A stretch of 22,307 bases of DNA from Clostridiales bacterium (lineage in GTDB: Bacteria > Bacillota > Clostridia > Oscillospirales > Acutalibacteraceae). Below, piece by piece: positions 14,608 through 22,198 of this stretch. Positions within the stretch are counted from its first letter, which is position 1, and each line of letters starts with the position of its first letter. The notes beneath the pieces are model-generated. The model was not told where the DNA came from, did not search any database, and saw only the letters and a list, made by a program, of their open reading frames with translations. The translations under genes and the position numbers were made by a program. The stretch is from NCBI GenBank assembly GCA_021202245.1, contig JAJQDK010000116.1, positions 1 through 22,307 on the forward strand, given 5' to 3'.

Positions 14608-15545
14608 TTTGTCATTCCGTTCAAAACCTCTTCCGCCTGCGCAAACATCTCTTCGATAATTTCACGAGCCGGCTGTTCCTTTTTAACCATAGACGCAACC
14701 TGACCTGCAAGCACGGTTCCGTTGGAAACGTCGCCCTCTCTGGCTGCCATTCTTAATCTGCCCGTGCCGAGGCTTTCAAGCTCCTCGTCGGACACATTGC
14801 TTGAATCGTATTCCTTTTTTGTGTATTCTCTTGAGAAAGAATTTTTGATAGCGCGAACGGGATGTCCGAGCCTTTTGCCCGTAACAACCGTGTCGATATC
14901 TCTCGCCTTTAAAATCTTGTTTTTATACTCCTGAGCAATAGTACATTCCTCGGCAACAAGGAACCTTGTGCCCACCTGAACACCCGAAGCTCCGAGCATA
15001 AAGGCTGCGGCAATCTGTCTGCCGTCTGCAATGCCGCCTGCGGCTATAACGGGGATTGATACCGCATCAACCACCTGGGGCACAAGCGCCATAGTGGTGA
15101 GGTCGCCAACGTGGCCGCCGGACTCTCCGCCCTCTGCAACCACCGCAAAGGCTCCGCATTTTTCCATTTTTCTTGCAAGGGCAACGCTTGCGACAACGGG
15201 AATTACCTTGATGCCGGCGGCAAGCCATTTTTCCATATATTTTGCCGGATTGCCGGCGCCCGTAGTAACAATCTTAACGCCCTCTTCAATAACCACGTCC
15301 GAAACCTCGTCGGCAAACGGACTCATCAGCATAATGTTTACGCCGAAGGGCTTGTCGGTCATTTCCTTGCATTTGCGAATTTCCTCACGGAGCTGTTCTC
15401 CGTTGGAATTCATTGCCGCTATCAGTCCGAGTCCGCCTGCATTTGCAACACCCGAGGCAAGGGAAGCGTCGGCTACCCACGCCATACCGCCCTGAAAAAT
15501 AGGGAACTCAAGACCGAGCGATTGATCAATCACCGTCGAAATCAT
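14595..15545 (-). CDS. fabK: FMN-dependent enoyl-ACP reductase II FabK
   Basis: Reduces trans-2-enoyl-ACP, the last step of each cycle, using FMN and NAD(P)H. It is unrelated to FabI and insensitive to triclosan. The 316-residue TIM barrel shows FQGGMAWVADASLASGVANA (17-36), GVNIMLMSPF, VVAEGGESGGHVG, PVIAAGGIADGRQIAAAFML and GVQVGTRFLVAEE, the FMN phosphate region of the nitronate monooxygenase/FabK group. The operon context makes FabK far more likely than nitronate monooxygenase. AAGGAG lies 9 bases before the ATG at 15545. It is the first gene of the fab-acc operon, behind a structured leader. Confidence 0.95.
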   Translation of the reverse strand: MISTVIDQSLGLEFPIFQGGMAWVADASLASGVANAGGLGLIAAMNSNGEQLREEIRKCKEMTDKPFGVNIMLMSPFADEVSDVVIEEGVKIVTTGAGNPAKYMEKWLAAGIKVIPVVASVALARKMEKCGAFAVVAEGGESGGHVGDLTTMALVPQVVDAVSIPVIAAGGIADGRQIAAAFMLGASGVQVGTRFLVAEECTIAQEYKNKILKARDIDTVVTGKRLGHPVRAIKNSFSREYTKKEYDSSNVSDEELESLGTGRLRMAAREGDVSNGTVLAGQVASMVKKEQPAREIIEEMFAQAEEVLNGMTKWVK

Positions 15546-15573
15546 ATGTATTATCTCCTTTTTTGCTGATTAC

Positions 15574-15634
15574 TGCGGTTTTTGTCGTTTTGCAGCCTGA
15601 AAATTTTGCCGCCGTTCAAACCAAAAGACCGCAA
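15574..15634 (-). promoter_or_regulatory. Large hairpin in the fab operon leader
   Basis: TGCGGTTTTTG (15574-15584) pairs with CAAAAGACCGCA (15623-15634), 11 base pairs with one bulge, enclosing about 38 bases that include an AAAATTTT palindrome. It lies between the predicted transcription start and the fabK ribosome site, so it would be part of the mRNA leader. No known riboswitch was recognised. Confidence 0.45.
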
Positions 15635-15669
15635 TTAGCTGATTTTATAATTTAAAGTATATTAGAATA

Positions 15670-15698
15670 ATAGTAACTCAAAACCGACCAAAAGTCAA
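15670..15698 (-). promoter_or_regulatory. Sigma-A promoter of the fabK-accA operon
   Basis: On the minus strand TTGACT (15693-15698), a 17-base spacer and TACTAT (15670-15675) predict a start near 15663 and a leader of about 118 bases. No FapR-like (TTAGTACC) or FabT-like (TTTGA/TCAAA) operator is obvious by eye. Confidence 0.75.
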
Positions 15699-15741
15699 TA
15701 TATCCGAAAAATATATTCAAAATTTACCGCAGAAGCTCCCA

Positions 15742-16065
15742 TCAGCTGCAATAATCCTCAAGCGCACTTCTGAGCTGAGCCTTGCCCATTACCTCTATGC
15801 CCTCTTCAAGACGTTTTTTATCTCCTGCGGGCAAATTGCTTACAAAGGTGTCCGTCGTCAGATACGGAGCGTCGTCGCCCTTTACATACACCACAATACG
15901 TCCGCCCTCGGCTTTCAGCACATAAGCCGTCCTGCTTTCCGCCTCGGATTCAGCCTGAACAACCGCCGTGCCGTCGGGTACGCTGCTGTCAGCCGATGAA
16001 GCAAATGTGCTTATAAACAGGCAGCCAATCAATATTATACCCGTTATTCCGACCAGTCTTTTCAT
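15742..16065 (-). CDS. Small exported BofC-like protein
   Basis: A 107-residue protein starting MKRLVGITGIILIGCLFIST, an N-terminal signal or anchor segment. A Ser/Glu-rich stretch follows, then a conserved-looking domain with YVLKAEGGRIVVYV, PYLTTDTFVSNLPAGDKKRL, GIEVMGKAQL and terminal ALEDYCS. This pattern resembles the C-terminal domain of BofC-type sporulation proteins and small clostridial proteins annotated that way; it is recognised by eye only. I start at 16065, where GGAAAGGAAG lies upstream; the frame extends to 16131 without a better site. It ends 44 bases before the fab promoter with no clear terminator between them. It could be an unrelated small secreted protein. Confidence 0.55.
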   Translation of the reverse strand: MKRLVGITGIILIGCLFISTFASSADSSVPDGTAVVQAESEAESRTAYVLKAEGGRIVVYVKGDDAPYLTTDTFVSNLPAGDKKRLEEGIEVMGKAQLRSALEDYCS

Positions 16066-16214
16066 AATATATTCTTCCTTTCCGAACCTCTCTCTGACAA
16101 TAGTTTTTCCCGAAAACGGCGCAATATTCACCTTTATGCCTAAAATTAAGGCTTAAAAACTTAATATTTTATAAGAAAAAATTTATTTATCATATTTATT
16201 TTTTTCGTGAACAG

Positions 16215-16256
16215 TGCTATAATATTGAAAAATAGTGTTTTTTTGCTCTATTTTTC
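16215..16256 (+). promoter_or_regulatory. Extended -10 promoter of the PBP gene and adjoining 9-bp inverted repeat
   Basis: TGCTATAAT (16215-16223) is a perfect extended -10; the -35 region is poor. Directly after it GAAAAATAG (16227-16235) and CTATTTTTC (16248-16256) form a perfect inverted repeat with a 12-base spacer, covering the expected transcription start. It could be an operator or a leader hairpin. Confidence 0.6.
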
Positions 16257-16313
16257 GGCATATACAATTAAATAAAAGGATAAAATTACAGACGTCTTCT
16301 TTAAGGAGTAAAT

Positions 16314-18785
16314 ATGCGTAACAAACGTGAAACAGACATCAGTCAGTACAAGGAAGCCGCAAATGAGCTTAACCTCAAAGCAAAGCGTGAGAGCGGCGTA
16401 AAACGGTTTTTTAAATGGCTCGGCAAAGCAATCTTTACAGCTGTCTGCGTGTGCCTGGTTGCCGGTTTAATTTCGGGAATTTCTCTTTCCGTTTATATTA
16501 TATCCCTCGCTTCGGAGCCTACGGGCATAGACTTAAAAGCCAAGTCGCTTAATCAGACGAGCTTTATTCTTGTTGAGAACAGCGAAACGGGAGAGTTTGA
16601 GGAATACCAAACCCTCTATGATACCGAAAACCGCATTTGGGTTGACAATCAGGACATTCCGCAGGCTATGAAGGATGCGGTTGTAGCCATTGAGGACAAG
16701 CGCTTTTACGAGCATAACGGAGTTGACTGGACTCGAACCGCCTCGGCTGTGGTAAACCTCTTTACCGGAGAGGACACCTATGGCGGCTCCACAATAACCC
16801 AGCAGCTTATCAAAAACATCACCGATGACAACGAGGTTTCCCTCACGAGAAAGCTCAGGGAAATATGCAAAGCCTTAAAGCTCGAAAACGAATACACCAA
16901 GGACCAAATCCTTGAAGCGTACCTCAATGTTGTAAACTTCGGCAACAACTGCCAGGGCGTTGAGTCGGCGGCTCAGCTTTATTTTGACAAGAGCATTACC
17001 GAATGTTCAATCGCAGAATGTGCCGCAATTGCCGGAATTACTCAGAATCCCTCTCAGTGGAACCCCCTTGTTTATCCGGAAAACAACAAGGAGCGCCGTG
17101 AGCTTGTGCTCAGCGAAATGTACGACCAGGGCAAGATTACAAAGGACGAGTACGACGAGGCCATGGAGGAATCCGAAAACATGACCTTTGTGGGCTTTCA
17201 GTCCGATGATGACGACGAGGACGAGGACGACGACTACGTACAGAATTGGTATATAGACGAGCTGTTTTACGACCTTCAGGAGGACCTTGCAGTGTACTAC
17301 AACATAAGCGAGGACGCCGCTGCCGACAAGCTGTATACCGAGGGCCTTAAAATATACTGCGCAATGGACGTTGAAATGCAGGAATATATTGAACAGGCGG
17401 CGCTTGAGGTGGGTGTCGGAACAGAGCTTGAATTAGGCTCGGTGCTTATGGACTTTGACGGGCGGATTATAGCCACCGTCGGCAGCTCTCATGAAAAGAC
17501 TCAGGCGCTTGTGTGGGACCGCGCCCGACAGTCGGCGCTCCAGCCGGGTTCTACAATCAAGCCGGTTGCGGTTTATCCCTATGCAATAGACAATGGACTT
17601 CTTTACTACTCGTCCACCATCAAGGACGAGCCTATCGACAACTACCGGGAGGTTGACGGCGAGCTTGTTTCGGGTCCTACCAACGCATATTCCGGCTACA
17701 AGGGCACAATGCTTCTGCCCGACGCCATAGAATATTCTTCAAACGCAACCGCCGTACAGGCTATGGTGCTGATTGGCGGTCCCTCGGTTGCCTATGAGCA
17801 GGTTGTTACCAAAATGGGCTTTTCTCACCTCACCGAGGAGGATGCTCAAATTACCGGCGCCCTGTCAATCGGCGGTATGAACGGCGGTGTCACCGTTCGT
17901 GAAATGGCTGCCGCCTACACATATATGGGCAACGGCGGACTTTACTATGAGCCCTATACCTATTATTATGTCACCGACTCCGAGGACAATATTATTATAG
18001 ACAACCGTGACGCAGTCCCCAAGCAGGCATATTCTGCGGAAACTGCCGCAATTATGAACAGACTGCTCCACTACAATATGACCTACAGTGCGCACACAAA
18101 CGCAGCCTACGCCCGTGTTGACGGCTGGGATATCGTAGGCAAGACCGGTACCACCAACGACGACAAGGACTCGTGGTACTGCGGACTGTCGCCCTACGGC
18201 GTAATGGCAACCTGGACAGGTTTTGACACTCCTCAGACCATTACCGGCTCCAATCTTCAGGTGGCGACAAAGTTTTTCTCTAATGTTATGGGCAAGTACC
18301 TTGAGGATAAGGAGGAAAAGGAATATTCCTTCCCGAGCGACCTGATTGTGGCTCAGTACAACCAGTCCACCGGACTGATTGTTTCCACCGAAAACGTATC
18401 GGGCAGATATGTGGGCTATTACACCGAGGACAATATGCCGTCCTACGGCAGCGCATATTATGACGACAGCAACGATTACGACAGCTATAATAATTACAAC
18501 TACAGCTCAAGCTCCGATGCCGACAGCGGTTCCTCGTCGGGCGGCGGCTCAAGCTCCGAGGGCTCGGATTCCGACGACGGCGGCGGAGCGGACGACAGCT
18601 CAAGCTCGGCTGCCGAAGAAGGCGGCGGTGACGACGGCGGCGGAGAAAGCGCGGCAGCCGACGACGGCGCAGGAGAGGTAAGCTCCGGCGGCGACGACGG
18701 CGGCGGAGCGGATAACGCAGACAACAACGCAGCGGGCGCAGACGACGGCGCAGAAGCCGACGGCGGTGCTGCCGAAGCGGAATAA
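16314..18785 (+). CDS. Class A penicillin-binding protein (PBP1A-type) with acidic low-complexity tail
   Basis: Bifunctional peptidoglycan glycosyltransferase and DD-transpeptidase, anchored by one N-terminal membrane helix (about 38-65) with the rest outside. The GT51 domain has VVAIEDKRFYEHNGVDW with catalytic Glu127, YGGSTITQQL (156-165) and the Arg/Lys-rich continuation. The transpeptidase has S413-T-I-K416, S475-S-N477 and K610-T-G612. Two odd parts are a DDDDEDEDDD insertion at about 298-307 between the domains and a C-terminal tail of roughly 110 residues made almost only of Ser, Gly, Asp, Ala, Glu, Asn and Tyr. AAGGAG lies 5 bases before the ATG. hom begins 39 bases later, so some read-through transcription is possible. 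Confidence 0.96.
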   Translation: MRNKRETDISQYKEAANELNLKAKRESGVKRFFKWLGKAIFTAVCVCLVAGLISGISLSVYIISLASEPTGIDLKAKSLNQTSFILVENSETGEFEEYQTLYDTENRIWVDNQDIPQAMKDAVVAIEDKRFYEHNGVDWTRTASAVVNLFTGEDTYGGSTITQQLIKNITDDNEVSLTRKLREICKALKLENEYTKDQILEAYLNVVNFGNNCQGVESAAQLYFDKSITECSIAECAAIAGITQNPSQWNPLVYPENNKERRELVLSEMYDQGKITKDEYDEAMEESENMTFVGFQSDDDDEDEDDDYVQNWYIDELFYDLQEDLAVYYNISEDAAADKLYTEGLKIYCAMDVEMQEYIEQAALEVGVGTELELGSVLMDFDGRIIATVGSSHEKTQALVWDRARQSALQPGSTIKPVAVYPYAIDNGLLYYSSTIKDEPIDNYREVDGELVSGPTNAYSGYKGTMLLPDAIEYSSNATAVQAMVLIGGPSVAYEQVVTKMGFSHLTEEDAQITGALSIGGMNGGVTVREMAAAYTYMGNGGLYYEPYTYYYVTDSEDNIIIDNRDAVPKQAYSAETAAIMNRLLHYNMTYSAHTNAAYARVDGWDIVGKTGTTNDDKDSWYCGLSPYGVMATWTGFDTPQTITGSNLQVATKFFSNVMGKYLEDKEEKEYSFPSDLIVAQYNQSTGLIVSTENVSGRYVGYYTEDNMPSYGSAYYDDSNDYDSYNNYNYSSSSDADSGSSSGGGSSSEGSDSDDGGGADDSSSSAAEEGGGDDGGGESAAADDGAGEVSSGGDDGGGADNADNNAAGADDGAEADGGAAEAE
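18573..18712 (+). repeat. Degenerate GACGACGGCGGCGGAG repeats in the PBP tail
   Basis: The 16-base unit occurs at 18573, 18630 and 18693 in the same frame, encoding DDGGG followed by A or E, within a wider Ser/Gly/Asp-rich stretch (18445-18783). The local base composition is clearly more GC-rich than in flanking genes. It is expected to vary in length between strains. Confidence 0.75.
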
Positions 18786-18824
18786 ACATACAAAAACAAT
18801 ATATCCGAAAGGAAAGGTAATTTT

Positions 18825-20060
18825 ATGGTTTCAGTAGCAATAATGGGTCACGGTGTTGTCGGCTCGGGAGTAGCCGAGATTTTGACAACACACAAGCAAA
18901 AGCTGTTCGCAAGCATCGGAGAGGAAATTTATATCAAGCATATTCTTGATTTGCGTGAATTTCCCGACAGTCCTCTTGCCGACAGATTTACAAAGGACTT
19001 TAACGACATTATTAACGACATTGAGGTCAGGGTAGTTGTTGAGGTTATGGGCGGACTTAACCCCGCATATGATTTTGTCAAGAGATGCTTAAAGGCAGGC
19101 AAGAGCGTTGTCACATCAAACAAAGAGCTTGTTGCCGCACACGGGGCAGAGCTTTTGGCTGTTGCCAAGGAGGAGAACGTAAACTTCCTGTTTGAAGCGT
19201 CCGTAGGCGGCGGTATTCCGATTATCCGTCCCATGAACCAATGCCTTGTGGCAAACATTGTTGATGAAATTGCAGGTATTTTAAACGGCACAACAAACTT
19301 TATCCTCACCAAAATGATTGAGGACGGTATGCAGTTTGAGGATGCTCTGAAGCTTGCTCAGGACCTCGGCTTTGCCGAGAGAAATCCCGAAGCCGACATT
19401 GAGGGTCACGATGCGTGCCGCAAGATTTGTATTCTTGCCTCGCTGGCATACGGCAAGCATGTTTATCCCGACTCCGTACATACCGAGGGAATAACCGCAA
19501 TCACGCTTGACGACGTGCGTTATGCCGAGGCGTTCGGCTGTGTTATCAAGCTTATAGGCAAGGTTAAGCGCCTTGAGGGCAATATGCTTGATATTATAGT
19601 TGCGCCTATGCTTGTTCCCGAAAAGAGTCAGCTCGCCAATATTGACGACGAATTCAACGGCATTATGGTAAGGGGCGACTGCACGGGAGATGTGGTATTC
19701 TACGGCAAGGGAGCCGGCAAGCTTCCCACCGCAAGTGCGGTTGTGGCTGATATTGTGGACTGCTGTAAGCATCTCAAAACCAGAAAGTATCTGTATTGGA
19801 CAGACGGCAACGGCGAAAATATTATTCCTTCGGAGATGTCCGTTACCGCAATGTATGTCCGTGCAGAGGGCGAGGACGTCATTGTCAAGGCTGAAAAGCT
19901 GTTCGGCAGCATATCGGAAATTGAAAGAGAGGGCGCTCAGGAAGGCGTAACCGCTTTTGTAACCGATGAAATGCAGTACGGAGAGTTCACCAAAAAGGCT
20001 GAAGCGCTTGAAAAAGACGGCGTTAAAATCCTTTCAAAAATCCGCATAGGCGATTTATGA
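18825..20060 (+). CDS. hom: Homoserine dehydrogenase
   Basis: Reduces aspartate semialdehyde to homoserine with NAD(P)H, the branch toward threonine and methionine, in the cytosol. The 411 residues contain the N-terminal nucleotide fold VAIMGHGVVGSGVAEIL (GxGxxG at 8-13), SVVTSNKELVAAHGAELL, FEASVGGGIPIIRPM, GILNGTTNFILTKM and the catalytic-region GHDACRKICILA. A C-terminal ACT-like regulatory domain (about 345-411) suggests feedback by threonine. AAAGGAAAGG lies 7 bases before the ATG. lysC follows after 59 bases in the same direction. Confidence 0.97.
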   Translation: MVSVAIMGHGVVGSGVAEILTTHKQKLFASIGEEIYIKHILDLREFPDSPLADRFTKDFNDIINDIEVRVVVEVMGGLNPAYDFVKRCLKAGKSVVTSNKELVAAHGAELLAVAKEENVNFLFEASVGGGIPIIRPMNQCLVANIVDEIAGILNGTTNFILTKMIEDGMQFEDALKLAQDLGFAERNPEADIEGHDACRKICILASLAYGKHVYPDSVHTEGITAITLDDVRYAEAFGCVIKLIGKVKRLEGNMLDIIVAPMLVPEKSQLANIDDEFNGIMVRGDCTGDVVFYGKGAGKLPTASAVVADIVDCCKHLKTRKYLYWTDGNGENIIPSEMSVTAMYVRAEGEDVIVKAEKLFGSISEIEREGAQEGVTAFVTDEMQYGEFTKKAEALEKDGVKILSKIRIGDL

Positions 20061-20119
20061 TTTGTAAATTTCAATAAAAAACGGGATGTATCCCTTAGAC
20101 AAGAGGAGTATATTTTTAT

Positions 20120-21325
20120 ATGAGTTTGATAGTTCAGAAATTCGGCGGAAGCTCGGTTGCAAATGCCGAGCGTGTTATGAATGTGGCTTCAATCGTAACG
20201 GACACCTACAAAAAGGGCAACAGCGTTGTGGTTGTTGTATCCGCTCAGGGCGACACAACAGACGACCTGATTGATAAGGCCAACGAAATCAATCCCGACG
20301 CTTCAAAAAGAGAAAAGGATATGCTGCTTGCGGCAGGCGAACAAATTTCAATTTCTCTGCTTGCAATGGCGATTGAGAAGCTCGGATATCCGGTTGTTTC
20401 GCTTTTGGGCTGGCAGGCAGGCTTTGAAACCTCCTCCGCCCACACAAGCGCAAGAATAAAAAAGGTTGACGTTTCAAGAATTGAACGTGAAATTGACAAA
20501 AGAAACATTGTGGTTGTTGCAGGCTTTCAGGGTCTGTCAAAATACGGCGATATTACAACCCTCGGCAGAGGCGGCTCGGACACAAGCGCCGTGGCAATCG
20601 CCGCCGCAATGCACGCAGATTTATGTCAGATTTATACGGACGTTGAGGGCGTTTACACCGCCGACCCGAGAAAGGTTAAAAACGCGCGCAAGCTTTCGGA
20701 GATTTCCTATGACGAAATGCTTGAGCTTGCTACTCTGGGCGCGCAGGTGCTTAACAACCGTTCGGTTGAAATGGCAAAAAAATACAGCATTGAGCTTGAA
20801 GTGCTTTCAAGCATGGCAAAAGCTTCGGGTACTATAGTAAAGGAGAAAACTAAAATGGAAAAAATGCTAATAAGCGGTGTTGCAAAGGATACGGATGTTA
20901 CAAGAATTTCTGTTACGGGTATTCCCAATCTGCCCGGACTTGCATTCAAAATGTTCTCAAAGCTTTCCGCAAAGGATATAAATGTTGACATAATTCTTCA
21001 GTCTATCGGTCACGACGGCAAAAAGGATATAAGCTTTACCGTGCCCAAGGACAGAGGCAAGGAGGCTTACGAATGTCTTTCCGACTACCTTGTAAACCTC
21101 GGCGCAAAAGAGGTGCTTATGGACGAGAATATTGCCAAAATCTCAATTGTAGGCGCAGGTATGGAAAGTCACGCAGGCGTAGCTACAAAAATGTTTGAGG
21201 CGCTTTATGACGCTCAGGTAAACATTCAGATGATAAGCACAAGCGAAATCAAGGTTTCGGTTCTCATCGACAAGGAGGACGCCGACAAGGCGGTAAGCGC
21301 TATTCATTCAAAATTTTTTGATTGA
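20120..21325 (+). CDS. lysC: Aspartate kinase
   Basis: Phosphorylates aspartate, the first step toward lysine, threonine and methionine. The 401 residues have KFGGSSVANAERV (7-19), VVVSAQGDTTDDLID, the catalytic-domain segment TTLGRGGSDTSAVAIAAA and TDVEGVYTADPRKV. Two C-terminal ACT domains follow from about residue 265 (VTRISVTGIPNLPGLAFKMF and KISIVGAGMESHAGVATKMF). This is the standard monofunctional, allosteric form. AGGAG lies 10 bases before the ATG. It follows hom and is closed by a terminator. The symbol lysC is given by family; ask or dapG naming is equally possible, because the inhibitor cannot be read from the sequence. Confidence 0.96.
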   Translation: MSLIVQKFGGSSVANAERVMNVASIVTDTYKKGNSVVVVVSAQGDTTDDLIDKANEINPDASKREKDMLLAAGEQISISLLAMAIEKLGYPVVSLLGWQAGFETSSAHTSARIKKVDVSRIEREIDKRNIVVVAGFQGLSKYGDITTLGRGGSDTSAVAIAAAMHADLCQIYTDVEGVYTADPRKVKNARKLSEISYDEMLELATLGAQVLNNRSVEMAKKYSIELEVLSSMAKASGTIVKEKTKMEKMLISGVAKDTDVTRISVTGIPNLPGLAFKMFSKLSAKDINVDIILQSIGHDGKKDISFTVPKDRGKEAYECLSDYLVNLGAKEVLMDENIAKISIVGAGMESHAGVATKMFEALYDAQVNIQMISTSEIKVSVLIDKEDADKAVSAIHSKFFD

Positions 21326-21386
21326 TTTTCAGTCTTAGCCGCAGCGCAGGGCAAATTTGCTCAGCCCATACAGATAACAACAAAAC

Positions 21387-21427
21387 AGCTCCGACAGGGA
21401 AATCACCCTGCCGGAGCTTTTACTTTT
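21387..21427 (+). terminator. Bidirectional intrinsic terminator after aspartokinase
   Basis: AGCTCCG-CAGGG and CCCTG-CGGAGCT form a 12-bp stem with one A/C mismatch and a 6-base loop (21387-21418), followed by TTTACTTTT. On the minus strand GTTTTGTTGTT follows the stem, so it can also stop transcripts of the converging gene ending at 21496. Confidence 0.92.
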
Positions 21428-21495
21428 CGGTTATGTTTGTTTGTAATTTTAAGCTTGAAGCGTCTGCCGAATTGCCGGTGAAGTCACGCCGCAGA

Positions 21496-22176
21496 TTACT
21501 CGGCATTCCGGCGCTCCACTATTTCTCCGAGGCGTTTGTAAATGCTGTTTTCGGGCACATAGCCGCGGACAAATGAAAGCGGATATATACTTGTGTTTCT
21601 GCCTACGACCGAGCCGGGATTAAGCACGCTGTTGCAGCCCACCTCAACGTGATCGCCCAGCATTGCGCCGAATTTTTTTACGCCTGTTTCAACCCTCTCG
21701 TTGTCGGCCAGCACGGTAACAAGGGATTTGTCGCTCTTTAAATTAGAGGTGATGGTGCCTGCGCCCGTGTGCGCCTTAAATCCGAGAATACTGTCGCCGA
21801 TGTAATTGTAATGCGGCACCTGAACGCCGTCAAAAAGAATTGAGTTTTTCAGCTCGGTGGAGTTGCCCACAACAGCGCCCCTGCCGACTATTGCGCTTCC
21901 TCTGATAAATGCGCAGTGACGCACCTCGGCATCCTCGCAGATAATCAGCGGGCCGCCGAGATATGCCGACGGAAACACCCTTGCGCTCTTTGCAACCCAT
22001 ATGTTTTCTCCCCTTTGCTCATACACATCGGGGTCAAGCGTTTTTCAGATTTCAATTATAAATTCCTTTATCTTCGGCAGCGCCTCCCAAGGGTATTTTA
22101 CGCTCTCCAAAAGCGGTTTTGCAATGGTTTTGCCGTAATCAAACAGATTTTCAGCAAATAATTTTTCATTCGCCAT
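21496..22176 (-). pseudogene. Left-handed beta-helix (GlmU C-terminal-like) transferase-type protein with an in-frame stop
   Basis: Codons 1-43 read MANEKLFAENLFDYGKTIAK to KIKEFIIEI. Codon 44 is TGA (22045-22047), and the same frame continues KTLDPDVYEQRGENIWVAKS to the stop at 21496. The total is 226 codons plus stop. The main part is a hexapeptide-repeat beta-helix (GGPLIICEDAEVRHCAFIRG, SAIVGRGAVVGNSTELKN, NYIGDSILGFKAHTGAGTIT), as in the acetyltransferase half of GlmU and in clostridial proteins often named UDP-GlcNAc pyrophosphorylase-like, but without a nucleotidyltransferase domain. Gly (GGA) is expected at codon 44, so one G-to-T change explains the stop. The start at 22176 has GAGG 8 bases upstream. 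A restart at ATG 22009 or ATG 22026 could still make the beta-helix. The substrate is unknown. Confidence 0.85.
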
Positions 22177-22198
22177 TTTCTTATCCTCACATTAAAAT

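Noticed and set aside
14595..15545. Nitronate monooxygenase as an alternative name for fabK
   Set aside because: The family is related, but position as first gene of a fab-acc operon and the FabK-type motifs favour enoyl-ACP reductase.
18286..18799. Long minus-strand frames rich in Arg or in Pro/Ser opposite the PBP tail
   Set aside because: They are antisense reflections of the Ser/Gly/Asp repeat codons, with no ribosome site or recognisable domain.
12521..22047. Reassigned genetic code or stop-codon readthrough explaining the internal TAA and TGA
   Set aside because: Two different stops are involved, each is used normally at the end of other genes in the window, and four further lesions are frameshifts that recoding of stops cannot explain.
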